Of a stretch of DNA of 20,124 bases, positions 7,834-14,897 are shown piece by piece (the stretch's first letter is position 1; the number at the start of each line of letters is the position of its first letter). A program made the position numbers and the translations under genes. The notes beneath the pieces were generated by a model. That model saw nothing but the letters and a program-made list of their open reading frames with translations, was not told the origin of the DNA and did not search any database. Source of the DNA: CAZCWX01 sp964502465 (GTDB lineage Bacteria; Desulfobacterota; Binatia; Bin18); assembly GCA_964502465.1 (NCBI GenBank), contig CAZCWX010000506.1, positions 1 through 20,124 on the forward strand, written 5' to 3'.

Positions 7834-8162
7834 AGCTTTGTTGCCTAACATCTGAGTGCCATCTTCGGCATTTTCCATTTAGACGACCAACCGGTTGATT
7901 CAACAACGCTCCAGGCGAGGCAGACTGCTATGCCGTACTGGGGGCCGGATGCGGTAAAGATCACTGGGTTGATGATGTCACTTCATATTTGTTCTGACGA
8001 TATGCGGCCAAGAAGCCGGTAACCCGAGGTCTGAGTGCCACGGATCGCCGTGTGTGCAGTTGCCGACTGGGGGTTCTTGGGCGACGCTTTGTGCCACCGC
8101 GGGTCCAGTGCTCGCCCGCCTCCTCGTTGTTCTGTATCAACACAGGATTCCCCAGCACCCCG
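7834..8162. other. Non-coding gap between convergent genes
   Basis: About 330 bases with no convincing gene. Open frames here are short, rich in Arg/Pro or Ser and look like chance. The only structure seen is a palindrome CAACCGGTTG at 7888-7897, which extends imperfectly towards GACCAACC/GGTTG. It resembles operators of TetR-type regulators, but no regulator gene lies beside it. A decayed gene is possible but not recognisable by eye. Confidence 0.5.
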
Positions 8163-9044
8163 CTATGCCTGCAATACCATCAATCCATCCCGCACCGCGG
8201 GCTGTCCCTTATCATTGCGGACCTCAAAGTACACCACATCTCCCTCTGCGGTCACCTCCCGAGAGAGAATCCGTATAGTAATCTCCGACGGCATAAGTAC
8301 CATCGCCCCGAAACGGCCAGCGATTCGCCGTATCCGTTGTGGATCATTATTCGCCTCAATCTCCACCACCTGTGAGACAGCGAGCGCCAGGGTCGCCGTT
8401 CCATGTAGAATGAGTCCAGGCAGCCCGGCACGAGCCGCAACCGCCGTATCAGTGTGGACAGGGTTCCAAATGCGTGCACATTCGGTGTACACATGCGCAG
8501 CCAGTGCTGAAATTGGAAGAGGACTTTCTGCTCGTACTCCATTGTGGACAGCTTTAGTGTGTGGCACCGATGGGAGATCAGACGCCGGTCGGTCGGGGCC
8601 AGCTACGTCAACTTCGCGGTACAGTCCACCTTGCCAAGTTGAACACACAAGAGCCCCAGTAGCATCTGTGGTGTCGAGACGTGTCACCTGATACGCGCCG
8701 GGCTTACGCCGTTCCACACCAACGATTGTCGCACGAGTCGTGAGTTGGTCTCCCGGTCGTACGCTGCGGTGGATAACCAAGTCGTGGGTCGCATGGACAG
8801 CACGGAGGTGTTCGTCCGCAGTCAAGGCAGTAGCGACCGCACGCCCACGCATGGCGAGAAGTGCTGGCCATTCGCAGCATACCGGAAAGAGGGGGTGCGA
8901 GATAATTCCCTCAGGGCGCAAGGTATCCAGGTAACAGGGGAGCGTATCCCCAAGGCCCGCAGCGTACGCCATCAGCCAACGGGCGTCGATTGCGTGGAGA
9001 ACCGGCTCACCCATAGTGCCAACAAGTGCTGAGTCAAGAGGCAT
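8163..9044 (-). CDS. Double-hotdog MaoC-like dehydratase-family protein
   Basis: Protein of 293 residues with two hotdog folds, as in FAS1-like/MaoC acyl-CoA hydratases. The N-terminal half (about 1-145) is the divergent fold; the C-terminal half has the hydratase signature region ARIWNPVHTD (190-199) followed by AAGLPGLILHGTATLALA-like sequence (ARAGLPGLILHGTATLALA). His197 and the NP turn are kept, but the residue two before the Asn, normally the catalytic Asp of (R)-hydratases, is Ile192. It may act on an unusual acyl-CoA, be a thioesterase-like or be inactive. The start at 9044 is supported by GGAAGGGGG four bases upstream. It follows the acetate symporter gene by 54 bases on the same strand and is probably cotranscribed, linking it to acyl-CoA metabolism. 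Confidence 0.85.
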   Translation of the reverse strand: MPLDSALVGTMGEPVLHAIDARWLMAYAAGLGDTLPCYLDTLRPEGIISHPLFPVCCEWPALLAMRGRAVATALTADEHLRAVHATHDLVIHRSVRPGDQLTTRATIVGVERRKPGAYQVTRLDTTDATGALVCSTWQGGLYREVDVAGPDRPASDLPSVPHTKAVHNGVRAESPLPISALAAHVYTECARIWNPVHTDTAVAARAGLPGLILHGTATLALAVSQVVEIEANNDPQRIRRIAGRFGAMVLMPSEITIRILSREVTAEGDVVYFEVRNDKGQPAVRDGLMVLQA

Positions 9045-9098
9045 AATTCCCCCTTCCTGTCCATTTATTTTCAAAACGCTGCGGTGTCTATCCTCTGG

Positions 9099-10667
9099 TT
9101 ACACACCTGAATGTCCTGTCGCCTTCTCCGCTCCCAAACCAGTATTGGCTCGCACCAGCAGTTCGGCAAACTTTGCCTCAGCCGCCGGCTCGCGGCTCAA
9201 GAAGGTACCGATCAACGCTCCGAGAAACCCAAGAGGAATGCTCAGAATCCCAGGGTTCTCCAGCGGGAACAACGGATCAACTGTCCTAATACTTGGACTG
9301 ATCAAGATCAAAACAATCGAGGCTATTAACCCGGTCCCTAAGCCTGCTACTGCACCCGTGGTGTTGAAGCGCTTCCAGAACAGCGAAAGCACAATCACCG
9401 GCAGGTTCGCCGAAGCCGCGACGGCAAAGGCCAGAGCCACGAGAAAAGCGACGTTGGCATTGGGACCGAGCAAAATGGCAATCGCCATGGCAACTGCGCC
9501 CACCACGAAGGCGGTGATCCGGGCAACTCGCACCTCTTCGTCAGGGCTGCGCTCCCTGCCATGATGAATCACGTTGGTGTAAAAGTCATGAGCAAAGGAC
9601 GTCGAGGCACTGATGGTCAGACCAGCGACCACTGCTAAAATCGTTGCGAAAGCAATCGCCGCCACGAACGCAAAGAAGATATCCCCACCAAGCGTCTGGG
9701 CAAGCAGGGGTGCGCTCATATTAGTTCCACCGTTCACCGCGATCGTATCCCGGCCCACGATGGTGGCTGCGCCAAAACCAAGAAACGTGGTCATGATATA
9801 GAAGCTGCCAATCAGCGCCATGGCCCAAACCACGCTAATACGAGCGGTTTTGGCGTCAGGCACTGTGTAAAAGCGTACCAAGATGTGTGGCAGCCCGGCC
9901 GTGCCAAAGATCAGCGCCAAACCGAGCGAGATCAAATCGAGCGCACCGTATGGCGGTTTGAAGCGCAGGCCAGGCTGGAGAAAGTCTTTCGTGACCTGTA
10001 CTCCGTTCTCATGGTAGGTCACTTGCGAGATCGCCTGAAAAAATTTGCTGAAACTGAAGTCAAAGTGCGCCAATACCAGTACACTGAGCAACAGGGTACC
10101 GCTCATGAGGAGGATAGCTTTAATGATCTGCACCCAGGTTGTCGCAAGCATGCCACCAAAAATCACGTAGGTGATCATCAGCACCCCAACCCCAATGACC
10201 GCGGTGTGGTAACTGATCCCTGAATCTTTGAGTAACAAGGCGACCAGTGCTCCTGCACCAACCATCTGGGCAATCATATAAAAAGTGCTCACGGTGAGCG
10301 TGCTCAGGGCTGCCATCGCCCGCACCGGACGTGGGCTCAGCCGATAGGCGAGGACGTCAGCCATGGTGTACTTCCCCGCGTTCCGCAGCGGTTCCGCCAC
10401 GATGAGAAGCACAGTCAGGTAAGCAACGAGCCAACCAACGGAATACATGAAGCCATCATATCCCTGGAACGCAATAATACCCGCGATTCCCAGAAACGAG
10501 GCGGCGCTCATATAGTCACCGGCAACGGCAACCCCATTCTGCCAGCCGGAGATCTGTCGGTTGGCAGCAAAAAAGGCACTGGCACCGCTCGACCGTTGTG
10601 CTGCCCAGTAGGTAATAGCCAGGGTCACAACGATAAAGCTCAAGAACATCAAGAGCGCAGTAGACAT
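9099..10667 (-). CDS. actP: Cation/acetate symporter (ActP-like, SSS family)
   Basis: Inner-membrane sodium:solute symporter of 522 residues with about 13 hydrophobic segments. It shows the ActP subgroup signatures: FFAANRQISGWQNGVAVAGD near the N-terminus, GDYMSAASFLGIAG, YTMADVLAYR, a long loop after LVLAHFDFSF, and GLPHILVRFYTVPDAKTAR. These proteins take up acetate, and sometimes propionate or glycolate, with a cation. The upstream DUF485 gene is the usual ActP partner (yjcH-type), and the pair with the following MaoC-like gene forms a minus-strand operon. A perfect hairpin lies between the DUF485 gene and this one. The start codon at 10667 is preceded by GGAAAAAG, a weak ribosome site. 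Symbol given by family resemblance; the precise substrate is inferred. Confidence 0.9.
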   Translation of the reverse strand: MSTALLMFLSFIVVTLAITYWAAQRSSGASAFFAANRQISGWQNGVAVAGDYMSAASFLGIAGIIAFQGYDGFMYSVGWLVAYLTVLLIVAEPLRNAGKYTMADVLAYRLSPRPVRAMAALSTLTVSTFYMIAQMVGAGALVALLLKDSGISYHTAVIGVGVLMITYVIFGGMLATTWVQIIKAILLMSGTLLLSVLVLAHFDFSFSKFFQAISQVTYHENGVQVTKDFLQPGLRFKPPYGALDLISLGLALIFGTAGLPHILVRFYTVPDAKTARISVVWAMALIGSFYIMTTFLGFGAATIVGRDTIAVNGGTNMSAPLLAQTLGGDIFFAFVAAIAFATILAVVAGLTISASTSFAHDFYTNVIHHGRERSPDEEVRVARITAFVVGAVAMAIAILLGPNANVAFLVALAFAVAASANLPVIVLSLFWKRFNTTGAVAGLGTGLIASIVLILISPSIRTVDPLFPLENPGILSIPLGFLGALIGTFLSREPAAEAKFAELLVRANTGLGAEKATGHSGV

Positions 10668-10695
10668 AGCTTTTTCCAGAAAAGAAGCAATGTGC

Positions 10696-10720
10696 TCACC
10701 CTGAGACCAGCTCAGGGTGA
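10696..10720 (-). terminator. Perfect intercistronic hairpin between DUF485 and actP genes
   Basis: TCACCCTGAG (10696-10705) pairs exactly with CTCAGGGTGA (10711-10720) around a five-base loop, in the 63-base gap between the two genes. There is no T-run on the minus strand, so partial termination or mRNA stabilisation are both possible. Confidence 0.5.
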
Positions 10721-10730
10721 CCGAATAGGG

Positions 10731-11159
10731 TTACTTCCTTCGTTGTGCTTTCTCCAGTTTGGCGATGAGGTGTCCGGCCATGTCATCGAATCTCCCCGCC
10801 GCCCTGAGGTATAAGGCGGCAAGAATCCACGCCATGAAAAACTGCGACAGAGCAAACAGATAGGCGAGGTTCACTCCACCCAGTACCTTCTGTTCCATTA
10901 ATCTTGGCGCATACCCAACTGACACCGGCAAGGCAAAATAATACACTACAAAAAAGAGCGTCGCTGGGACAATAAACTTCAGCTTGGCTCGCACCAACGC
11001 TTTGAATTCCTCCATAGCCGCTACCCGTTCCCAATCCACCACATCGAGATCTTCATCAGCGGTCAATTCGTGTGCAGGTTTCACTGCGTCATGCCCAAGT
11101 GGGGCAACATCGGTCGCTGCACCAACCGTTGGAGTAGGATCAACAGATACCGTTTTCAT
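10731..11159 (-). CDS. DUF485 inner-membrane protein, partner of acetate symporter
   Basis: Small membrane protein of 142 residues. After a disordered acidic N-terminus (about 1-45, longer than in the usual ~100-residue YjcH) come two membrane spans, about 62-81 (FIVPATLFFVVYYFALP) and 97-119 (NLAYLFALSQFFMAWILAALYL), the DUF485 signature. Family members sit directly before actP in many bacteria and probably help symporter assembly or function, though the mechanism is not established. The start at 11159 (MKTVS) is chosen because the predicted core begins shortly after and GGGAAAGGG precedes it; an open frame continues to 11357 but its sequence is Arg-rich and unlike protein. First gene of the DUF485-actP-MaoC unit. 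Confidence 0.85.
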   Translation of the reverse strand: MKTVSVDPTPTVGAATDVAPLGHDAVKPAHELTADEDLDVVDWERVAAMEEFKALVRAKLKFIVPATLFFVVYYFALPVSVGYAPRLMEQKVLGGVNLAYLFALSQFFMAWILAALYLRAAGRFDDMAGHLIAKLEKAQRRK

Positions 11160-11389
11160 TCCTGTAGCCCTTTCCCTGCGGGTTTGCCTATCCCTCGTGC
11201 AGGAGTTCGGCTTAGACTGCCGCGTCAAAAGAAGCAAGTTCACCAGCCATGGCACTCTTCTGCCGAGATTCTTGCCCCTTCTCGTAGCAGAAAGTCGCTC
11301 TCGATGCACCAGCAGGGGCAGCCGGTGAGATTTGACATGTATACTACACGCGAGCACGAATTGCGCTTTTCTGTATGAACCGCCTCGGA

Positions 11390-11477
11390 GGTGTCATTCT
11401 GAACGGAGCGCAGCGGAGTGAAGAATCTCTACTTTTAGCGCAAGGTTGAGACGTTTCGCTGCGCTCAACATGACACC
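11390..11477. repeat. 88-bp palindromic element with GGTGTCAT/ATGACACC ends
   Basis: The ends are perfect inverted repeats, GGTGTCAT at 11390-11397 and ATGACACC at 11470-11477. Further inside, TGAACGGAGCGCAGCGGA on the left is mirrored by TTCGCTGCGCTCAACA on the right, with a small insertion in the left arm. This is a REP/MITE-like element of a type widespread between genes in environmental bacteria. No coding capacity. Confidence 0.75.
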
Positions 11478-11536
11478 TTGGAAACGGTTATTCGGATAGG
11501 ATCCAAGGACACGCGCAAGAAGAACTTGGGCAATGC

Positions 11537-11595
11537 TTGTGGTGCAAGCGTCCTTGCCTGCCGGGCGTGGTGCAGGCCAAAGGCCCGCACCACAA
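11537..11595. repeat. 59-bp palindromic element with TTGTGGTGC/GCACCACAA ends
   Basis: TTGTGGTGC (11537-11545) and GCACCACAA (11587-11595) are perfect inverted repeats. A second internal hairpin uses GTGGTGC (about 11567-11573) with GCACCAC. The first 25 bases match the reverse complement of 4583-4606 with a few differences, so at least two copies lie in this window. Confidence 0.75.
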
Positions 11596-11663
11596 TAGTG
11601 GAACCGGCATTGGAGATATTTGCATCAGACCTGCGGGATGGGGTGGAGCACTCGCTTGGTCCC

Positions 11664-11816
11664 TTACTTCTGTGCCTCTCGCCCACGCTGCCAGGCCCAA
11701 AAACGATCAGCGGTCTGTTTAATCTGCTCACTCAGCCGGATCAGGTACTCACCCTTCCCATAGAGGATAAACGCTGTAGCGGCGGCAGCACCAACCAGAA
11801 AACCAAACCAAAACAT
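11664..11816 (-). CDS. 50-residue membrane microprotein, coupled to the sirtuin gene
   Basis: I do not recognise this small protein. It has one hydrophobic span (about residues 2-19, MFWFGFLVGAAAATAFILY), then an amphipathic, charged tail with EYLIRLSEQIKQTADRFW and QRGREAQK at the end. The start is well supported: GGAGGG lies nine bases before the ATG and overlaps the stop of the sirtuin gene, only 12 bases away. This suggests translational coupling and one transcript for alpha/beta hydrolase, sirtuin and microprotein. The N-out or N-in topology is not decided; the positively charged tail favours a cytoplasmic C-terminus. Its function is unknown; small single-span proteins of this kind often modulate a membrane complex. 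Confidence 0.7.
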   Translation of the reverse strand: MFWFGFLVGAAAATAFILYGKGEYLIRLSEQIKQTADRFWAWQRGREAQK

Positions 11817-11828
11817 AACTGCACCCTC

Positions 11829-12572
11829 CTACGAAGCCATGGCTTTCAGCTCTGCGACAATTTGGGGGATCGCGATCCCAGCTTTCTCTTGAATAATGAG
11901 ATCGGTGACCCTTCCAGTCAAGTCGGTATGCTCAGGATTGATCTCAATGACTCGAGCACCAGCCTCTTTCGCGACACGGGGCATATCCGCAGCCGGGTAA
12001 ACCACCGCTGAGGTGCCAATCACCAACATGAGGTCGCAACTTTGTGATTCCTCGTAGGCCCGGTACAGGGCCTGCTGCGGAATCGGCTCGCCAAAGAAGA
12101 CCCCAGCCGGCTTAAATACCCCGCCACAGCGACAGTATGGAGGTAGGCTATCCAAGGAGATTTCCTGCATGGGCAAAACCGTGCTACAGCGTTGACATAC
12201 CACTTGACGCATGTTGCCGTGGAACTCAATGACATCGCGGCTGCCGGCTTCTTGGTGGAGGTTATCCACATTCTGCGTGATGATACAGCGTAAGAAGCCC
12301 CACTGTTCGAGCTGCGCCAGGCCAAAATGGCCGGGGTTCGGACGCGCAGTCTTGAGGGCGGTGAAATCCCGCATCATCTGCCACACCTTCCCTGGGTCGC
12401 GACGGAATGCCTCGATCGTCGCGTATTCTTCTGGATCATATTTGTCCCATAATCCACCGGGATCACGAAAGGTGGGGATCCCACTCTCAGCAGAAATGCC
12501 TGCACCGGTAAGCGCGATCGTTTTGCTCGCCGTGCGGATCGTCTGGGTCGCTTGCGCGATCACATCTTTCAT
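11829..12572 (-). CDS. NAD-dependent protein deacylase, Sir2 family
   Basis: Cytoplasmic sirtuin of 247 residues that removes acyl groups from protein lysines using NAD. All core motifs are present: GAGISAESGIPTFR (23-36), TQNVDNLH (99-106), the catalytic His118 in EFHGN, zinc ligands Cys126/Cys129 and Cys147/Cys149, and IGTSAVVYP for NAD binding. The Tyr-x-x-Arg pair that marks SIRT5/CobB-type desuccinylases is not seen at its usual place (the segment reads DFTALKT), so plain deacetylase activity is more likely. The start at 12572 follows GGAGG at five-base spacing; upstream in-frame codons overlap the hydrolase gene. It lies 17 bases after the alpha/beta hydrolase gene. Near the acetate-uptake operon, a role in reversing acetylation of acyl-CoA enzymes is a reasonable guess only. 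Confidence 0.93.
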   Translation of the reverse strand: MKDVIAQATQTIRTASKTIALTGAGISAESGIPTFRDPGGLWDKYDPEEYATIEAFRRDPGKVWQMMRDFTALKTARPNPGHFGLAQLEQWGFLRCIITQNVDNLHQEAGSRDVIEFHGNMRQVVCQRCSTVLPMQEISLDSLPPYCRCGGVFKPAGVFFGEPIPQQALYRAYEESQSCDLMLVIGTSAVVYPAADMPRVAKEAGARVIEINPEHTDLTGRVTDLIIQEKAGIAIPQIVAELKAMAS

Positions 12573-12589
12573 GTTGACCTCCATTTTCT

Positions 12590-13456
12590 TCAGGGTGAGA
12601 TCCCAGCGTTGAGCTTTTGCCGAACAACCTCGCCGAGAAATCCGTGTATTACGTCCATAAAGGAAGCGGGTTGATCGAGGAAGACATGGTGACCAGCCCC
12701 AGTAATGTCTGCCCCTTGGGCTTGTGGGCACAGTGCAACCAGTTTGCTCAGCGTTTCAGCCGAGAGATTCAGGCTGTCTCTTCCTCTTAGAAAGAGAGTC
12801 GGACAAGTGATCTGTCCCAGACGAGCGTTGAGGTCCCGTGACTCACGAGTCAGCGTCGCCCGATCACACTTGAGTCTCAGGCCGCCATCAACCTGCGAGA
12901 GCACGCTGGATCGAGCAATGTACTGGATCAGGGCGGGAGTTGCGTGTGTTTCCGCAGGAAGGAGGCGGAAACGACGCAGTAAGTCGGCCTCATCTTGGTA
13001 TACCGGCGACGGCACCGAGCGCAGGAGACGCATAAAGCGACTCCCCCCGAGACGAGCACCGATATCCACGACAACAAGCGCCCGTAGTGCGGCGGGATGA
13101 GCGCTGGCATAGGTCAGGGCAACGAAGCCGCCGAGTGAATGACCAAGGAGGATGAGCGGAGCGAGATTGAGCGTCGTAATCACTTCTTCCAGGTCAACAA
13201 CATAGTCCTCCACTTCATATGCAGGTGGGACGATCCAACCGCTATCGCCATGCCCACGCAGGTCGAGCGCGAGCACCCGATAGTATCGAGCCAGCATGGG
13301 TGCAATATGATCCCACCAATGGGCATGGGCAGCACCGCCATGGAGCAGGACGAGCGACGGATTGGCTGGGCTCCCCCACTCGAGATAATGCAAATCGGTA
13401 CTTTGGACGCGAATGAAATGGCTACGGGGAGTCATGGAGGTGTCGTGGGAGATCAT
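12590..13456 (-). CDS. Alpha/beta-fold hydrolase
   Basis: Soluble hydrolase of 288 residues with the classic alpha/beta order: oxyanion HGG (39-41), LDLRGHGDS (65-72), nucleophile elbow GHSLGG with Ser107, then a cap, Asp227 in LFLRGRDSLN and His256 in GAGHHVFLDQP. The catalytic triad is complete, so an esterase, lactonase or C-C hydrolase activity is expected; the substrate cannot be read from the sequence. It heads the minus-strand unit with the sirtuin and the microprotein. The ATG at 13456 is kept, though its ribosome site (AGAGAA) is weak; Met8 is an alternative start, also without a good site. Confidence 0.9.
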   Translation of the reverse strand: MISHDTSMTPRSHFIRVQSTDLHYLEWGSPANPSLVLLHGGAAHAHWWDHIAPMLARYYRVLALDLRGHGDSGWIVPPAYEVEDYVVDLEEVITTLNLAPLILLGHSLGGFVALTYASAHPAALRALVVVDIGARLGGSRFMRLLRSVPSPVYQDEADLLRRFRLLPAETHATPALIQYIARSSVLSQVDGGLRLKCDRATLTRESRDLNARLGQITCPTLFLRGRDSLNLSAETLSKLVALCPQAQGADITGAGHHVFLDQPASFMDVIHGFLGEVVRQKLNAGISP

Positions 13457-13562
13457 GACGATGTTGCATTCTCTAGGCCCTCAACCTCTTCCGAACCAGT
13501 CGTGCAGCCAGTTATTGCTAGGAGCGGTTCGCGCATCGCCCCTCTACGCTTCTGCAATGTTC

Positions 13563-14801
13563 TCACTCGTACCGCAAGGCGTCGATGGGATCGAGTCGTG
13601 AGGCTTTGTAGGCAGGGTAGTAGCCAAAAATCATCCCGACAGCTCCCGAAAATAAGAATGACCCTACCATTGCAGTTGGAGAGAGGAGGCTCGGCCAGTT
13701 CGCTAGAGAAGCGATCAGCCAGGCGCTGCCAATTCCGAGAGCAATACCTATGAGTCCGCCAGTGAGACTCAACACCGTGGATTCAACCAGGAACTGAAAC
13801 AGAATATGTCGCGCCTTCGCGCCAACTGCCATCCGTACACCGATTTCGCGCGTACGTTCAGTGACTGACACCAATAAAATATTCATGATGCCAATCCCGC
13901 CGACAAACAACGCAATTGAAGCCACAGAGGCAAGGAGAAGCGTCATCACTTGACTGGAGCTTGCAGAAGCCGCAGCAATCTCCTGCAGATTGCGGATGTT
14001 GAAATCATCTTCCTGTTTTGGCGGAATCCGATGGCGCGCACGCAAGAGTTGCCTCACCTCCTCTTCAGCTTTGCTTGTCAGTGCTGGACTGTAGGCTGAG
14101 GCCAGAAGGTGGCTCACGACACCGAGAATCTCACTGCCAATCAACCTCCGCTCAGCAGTCGAAAAAGGAATCAGCAGCGTATCATCCTGATCTTGTCCCC
14201 AGCCAGTTTGGCCCTTCGCAGTCAGCACCCCAATGACACGGAACGGTACATTATTGATGCGAATCATGGCGTCAATCGGGTCCTGGCCCGAAGCAAAGAG
14301 GTTTTTCGCGGCGGTGTCGCCCAATAGACACACCCGTGCAGCGGTCTCTTCTTCTTGGCGAGTAAAAAAACGACCAACAGCCAGCGGCCAACTCCGCACC
14401 GTGAGATAGTCACTGCTTACGCCTTGAATCGTCGTGTTCCAGTTCTGGCTACCAGCCACCACTTGCATAGTTTGGCGCTTAATATAGGTCACTGCCGCAA
14501 CGGATGGACACTCTTTGCCAATGGCCAGGGCATCAGCAACCGTCAGCGTTGACAGACTCCCATACCCAGAACGCACTCCACCGGTCATCATCGAACCAGG
14601 GACAACGGTGATCACATTGGTGCCAAGGCTGTTGATTTGGGCCTGGATAAACGCGTCCGCTCCCTGACTGATGGCTACCATAGCGATCACCGCTCCCACG
14701 CCGAAGACAATGCCGAGCATCGTCAGCGCTGAGCGCAGTTTGTTCCGCAACAACGAGCGGAGGGCGAGCACCATAGTCATGCGCAGAAGTTTGAGGTTCA
14801 T
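13563..14801 (-). CDS. MacB-like ABC transporter permease (FtsX family), without nearby ATPase
   Basis: Inner-membrane permease of 412 residues. An N-terminal span (ALRSLLRNKLRSALTMLGIV) is followed by a MacB-type periplasmic domain (about 45-280, with LGTNVITVVPGS and ARVCLLGDTAAKNLF) and three C-terminal spans of the FtsX type, including VTERTREIGVRMAVGA. Such permeases work with an ATPase and often a MacA-type adaptor in mechanotransmission-type export of lipoproteins, peptides or toxins. No ATPase or adaptor gene lies on either side: the neighbours are an alpha/beta hydrolase and a dienelactone hydrolase. The start at 14801 (MNLKLL) is preferred; an open frame from GTG 14834 begins within a repeat. 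No strong ribosome site. Confidence 0.9.
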   Translation of the reverse strand: MNLKLLRMTMVLALRSLLRNKLRSALTMLGIVFGVGAVIAMVAISQGADAFIQAQINSLGTNVITVVPGSMMTGGVRSGYGSLSTLTVADALAIGKECPSVAAVTYIKRQTMQVVAGSQNWNTTIQGVSSDYLTVRSWPLAVGRFFTRQEEETAARVCLLGDTAAKNLFASGQDPIDAMIRINNVPFRVIGVLTAKGQTGWGQDQDDTLLIPFSTAERRLIGSEILGVVSHLLASAYSPALTSKAEEEVRQLLRARHRIPPKQEDDFNIRNLQEIAAASASSSQVMTLLLASVASIALFVGGIGIMNILLVSVTERTREIGVRMAVGAKARHILFQFLVESTVLSLTGGLIGIALGIGSAWLIASLANWPSLLSPTAMVGSFLFSGAVGMIFGYYPAYKASRLDPIDALRYE

Positions 14802-14819
14802 AGGAAAGAGCAGAAAGTT

Positions 14820-14897
14820 GTCAGCGATCAGCACTCAGCAGTCAGCACCAAAGAAAGGAACCGAAAGCTGAGAGCTGATAACTGCATGCTGAGTGCT
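14820..14897. repeat. Inverted repeat cluster of AGCACTCAGCA / TGCTGAGTGCT type
   Basis: AGCACTCAGCA (14830-14840) and TGCTGAGTGCT (14887-14897) form a perfect 11-bp inverted repeat, with further GCTGA-type octamers between (AGCTGAGAGCTGATAACTGC). It fills the gap between the permease and dienelactone hydrolase genes. Related GCTGA motifs recur at 15706-15735 and 15866-15889. Confidence 0.65.

Larger units (their letters stand above)
11160..11663. other. Long non-coding region upstream of the acetate operon with two palindromic repeats
   Basis: About 500 bases without a supportable gene. The right-hand part consists largely of two palindromic elements (11390-11477 and 11537-11595). The left-hand part must hold the promoter of the DUF485-actP operon; a TTTTGACG and a TGGCTGGTGAACTTGC stretch were seen on the minus strand but neither has a properly spaced partner box. 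Confidence 0.5.

Noticed and set aside
8035..8691. 218-codon plus-strand frame over the MaoC-like gene
   Set aside because: Ser/Arg/Thr-rich, low-complexity translation typical of an antisense shadow.
11228..11250. Sigma-54 type promoter for the acetate operon (TGGCTGGTGAACTTGC on the minus strand)
   Set aside because: The GG-to-GC spacing is one base too long for the -24/-12 consensus.
11478..12011. 177-codon plus-strand frame across the repeats and the sirtuin end
   Set aside because: It runs through a palindromic repeat and antisense to the sirtuin and microprotein genes; no motif.
13139..13753. 204-codon plus-strand frame across the hydrolase and permease ends
   Set aside because: Antisense to two well-supported genes and without recognisable domain.
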